Assembly (NCBI GenBank): GCA_037975125.1
Contig: CM075860.1
Location: forward strand, 46,907,543-46,971,542
Direction of reading: 5' to 3'
From: Latrodectus hesperus
Taxonomy: Eukaryota > Arthropoda > Arachnida > Araneae > Theridiidae
DNA length: 64,000 bases
Shown here: positions 62,470 through 64,000 of the stretch, one piece after another
How the letters are laid out: each line of letters starts with the position of its first letter
How positions within the stretch are numbered: position 1 is the first letter of the stretch
Made by a program: the position numbers and the translations under genes
The notes under the pieces: model-generated
Told to the model about the DNA's origin: nothing
The model's input: the letters and a program-made list of their open reading frames with translations, nothing else
The model's database searches: none

Positions 62470-64000
62470 AATATGTGTAACAATTGTGAATCTACTAAAA
62501 ATCAAATTAAATGCCTAATAGCTCACCTAAAAATAATAATATTCCAGTTAATTTTATTTTAAAATTTGTAGAAAGTAGGGAATCGCTTGTAATATTGAAG
62601 TAATGCATAGTTTTTATAACTATAGAAGGGCCACCTAAGCATTGAAGTTCTTACAGGAATCCTGAAAACACCTACATTTATACACTTTATTTAATACATA
62701 ACTTAAGCTTAAATCCCCTTTAACACATTTTAATTTCAAATTTACTACATGTTTCTAAACCACTTTAACTTTTTGAATTTAATTACTCCTGGCAATATTT
62801 CTTTATTCTAATTTCAAATTTACTTTTGGCATCTCTCCTACTATTCTAATATATAAATTCAATCTGATTTGCTGATCATGGTATTATGTATTATTCTACT
62901 GTATGTAAGTTTAATCTATTTTGTGAGCATTTTTACTTTTCTGCATATATATTTATTCTATTTTTAACTGAGTTCTTTTAATACATTCTTCGGGGGAATT
63001 GCTCGAAGATATTTAGACATTTGTCCTTCAAGTTTATCAGAAAAGAGTGTTCATTTTGCATAGCTGGCCATCTCCCTCCTGATGAAAACGTGACCCCTAT
63101 GCCATCTTCTTGTCATTTGCATTGTATATTTTAGTACTTTTCCAATGTTATATTTCTGGTTTCAATATTTTTCATATTTTATCTTATATATATATATATA
63201 TATATATATACTAAATTGCATATAGTGAATAAGCTATTTTGTTGCTTTATTGAAATATAAGTTAAAAGTTTAGTTTTACATACTATAACACTTATTTCAT
63301 AGTTAGAAATGCCATTATAAATTAAAAAGCACTTTGAAATTAAATTTTAGACTGTATAAATATTGATATTTAATTTCTACATTGTGTTAGCACAACTGAC
63401 AATAGCTGTATCAATTGTCAACATTTTGACTACAAAGCTGGAAATTTGGTTAAACACTTGTAAAATTTAAACTTACCTGACAGTCCACATAGTGAAATTT
63501 ATTCTTTTAATTTTTCTTTTCCAAATTCTTTATTTTTTAAAGGTTTCTTTGCTTTTCTTAGTATTATGAATTTTTAAAATTTTATGAAATGAACATTCTG
63601 GTTTGGAGTGCAATAATTCTGTATTAAATATCATAAAGTAAGTTAGGATATCAGAAATTAAGAAAGTTAGGATATTAAATCTAATATAAAATTGTACTTT
63701 AGCTTTGAAAAAATGCATCACAGGAACAAAGATACGGATTATGAAACCTCCACTGATAATATAAAGTGGCTAGTTATTTTATTAAATATGGAGATCCAAA
63801 AGTGCTTATATGTGCATTTAACATCACCCATACTTTCAAATAAAATGTTGGTCTCTTTAAAATGAATGAGCTAGCATGATTTCTCCTAGGTATTTTTGAT
63901 CATCATTTTGTCCATACAATCACAATTTGTCTGAAAAATGTTGTATTATTCCTATACTATGGTATAGTAATATTATTTGTTGCACCATTGTAATGACACA
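62470..64000. other. Downstream of the RT fragment, nothing assigned
   Basis: AT-rich. A short (TA)n lies at 63185-63210. The less AT-rich patch at 62990-63120 (containing CCTCCTGATGAAAACGTGACC-like text) may be the 3' end of the same retroelement. No gene is recognised. Confidence 0.4.

Overview
This is AT-rich eukaryotic nuclear DNA from an animal, most likely an arthropod and plausibly an arachnid. The reasons are two animal-type genes split by canonical GT-AG introns, a dense load of decayed transposons (hAT, piggyBac, Merlin, LINEs, tRNA-derived SINEs, a solo LTR) and long (TA)n microsatellites. The arachnid assignment is an inference from repeat style, not proof. Nothing bacterial (operons, ribosome binding sites, CRISPR) is present. 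Almost all short open frames are chance frames or pieces of decayed transposons.

Two host genes are complete or nearly so. (1) HDAC11, class IV histone deacetylase, minus strand, eight coding exons from 21089 down to 616, 322 codons. Every splice phase closes, and the two active-site histidines, three zinc ligands and catalytic tyrosine are present at a constant four-residue offset from the human numbering. (2) CCDC51/MITOK, the pore-forming subunit of the mitochondrial ATP-sensitive potassium channel, plus strand, three coding exons from 37441 to 49101, 324 codons, with coiled coil and two membrane segments. The two genes are divergent, with about 16 kb of repeat-rich DNA between them.

Layout. 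1-21 kb: HDAC11, whose introns hold a ZBED-like hAT remnant (about 3.25-5.81 kb), a piggyBac with both ends and TTAA duplications (7.13-9.74 kb), an unidentified coding remnant (about 10.9-11.2 kb), a hairpin (13.2 kb) and LINE/Tc1-like scraps (18.4-20.3 kb). 21-37 kb: intergenic, with an LTR fragment, palindromes, a MITE-like element carrying CRE-like sites, two SINE types, a Merlin transposon with 8-bp target duplications set inside a roughly 110-bp tandem repeat, and a solo LTR. 37.4-49.1 kb: CCDC51, with a SINE in intron 1 and two nested hAT elements in intron 2. 49-64 kb: intergenic repeats, including SINEs, LINE RNase H and reverse transcriptase remnants, and a separate reverse-transcriptase fragment.

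The most interesting structure is at 55.2-57.3 kb. Two copies of one short retroposon (792 and 908 bp) lie in inverted orientation. Each has its own perfect 11-bp target-site duplication, and both share the same 5' terminus. They look like internally deleted LINEs (SIDE-like). Their common 5' end can fold into several hairpins, and one base pair differs between copies in a compensatory way. A chain of four hairpins at 57.76-58.03 kb lies just beyond.
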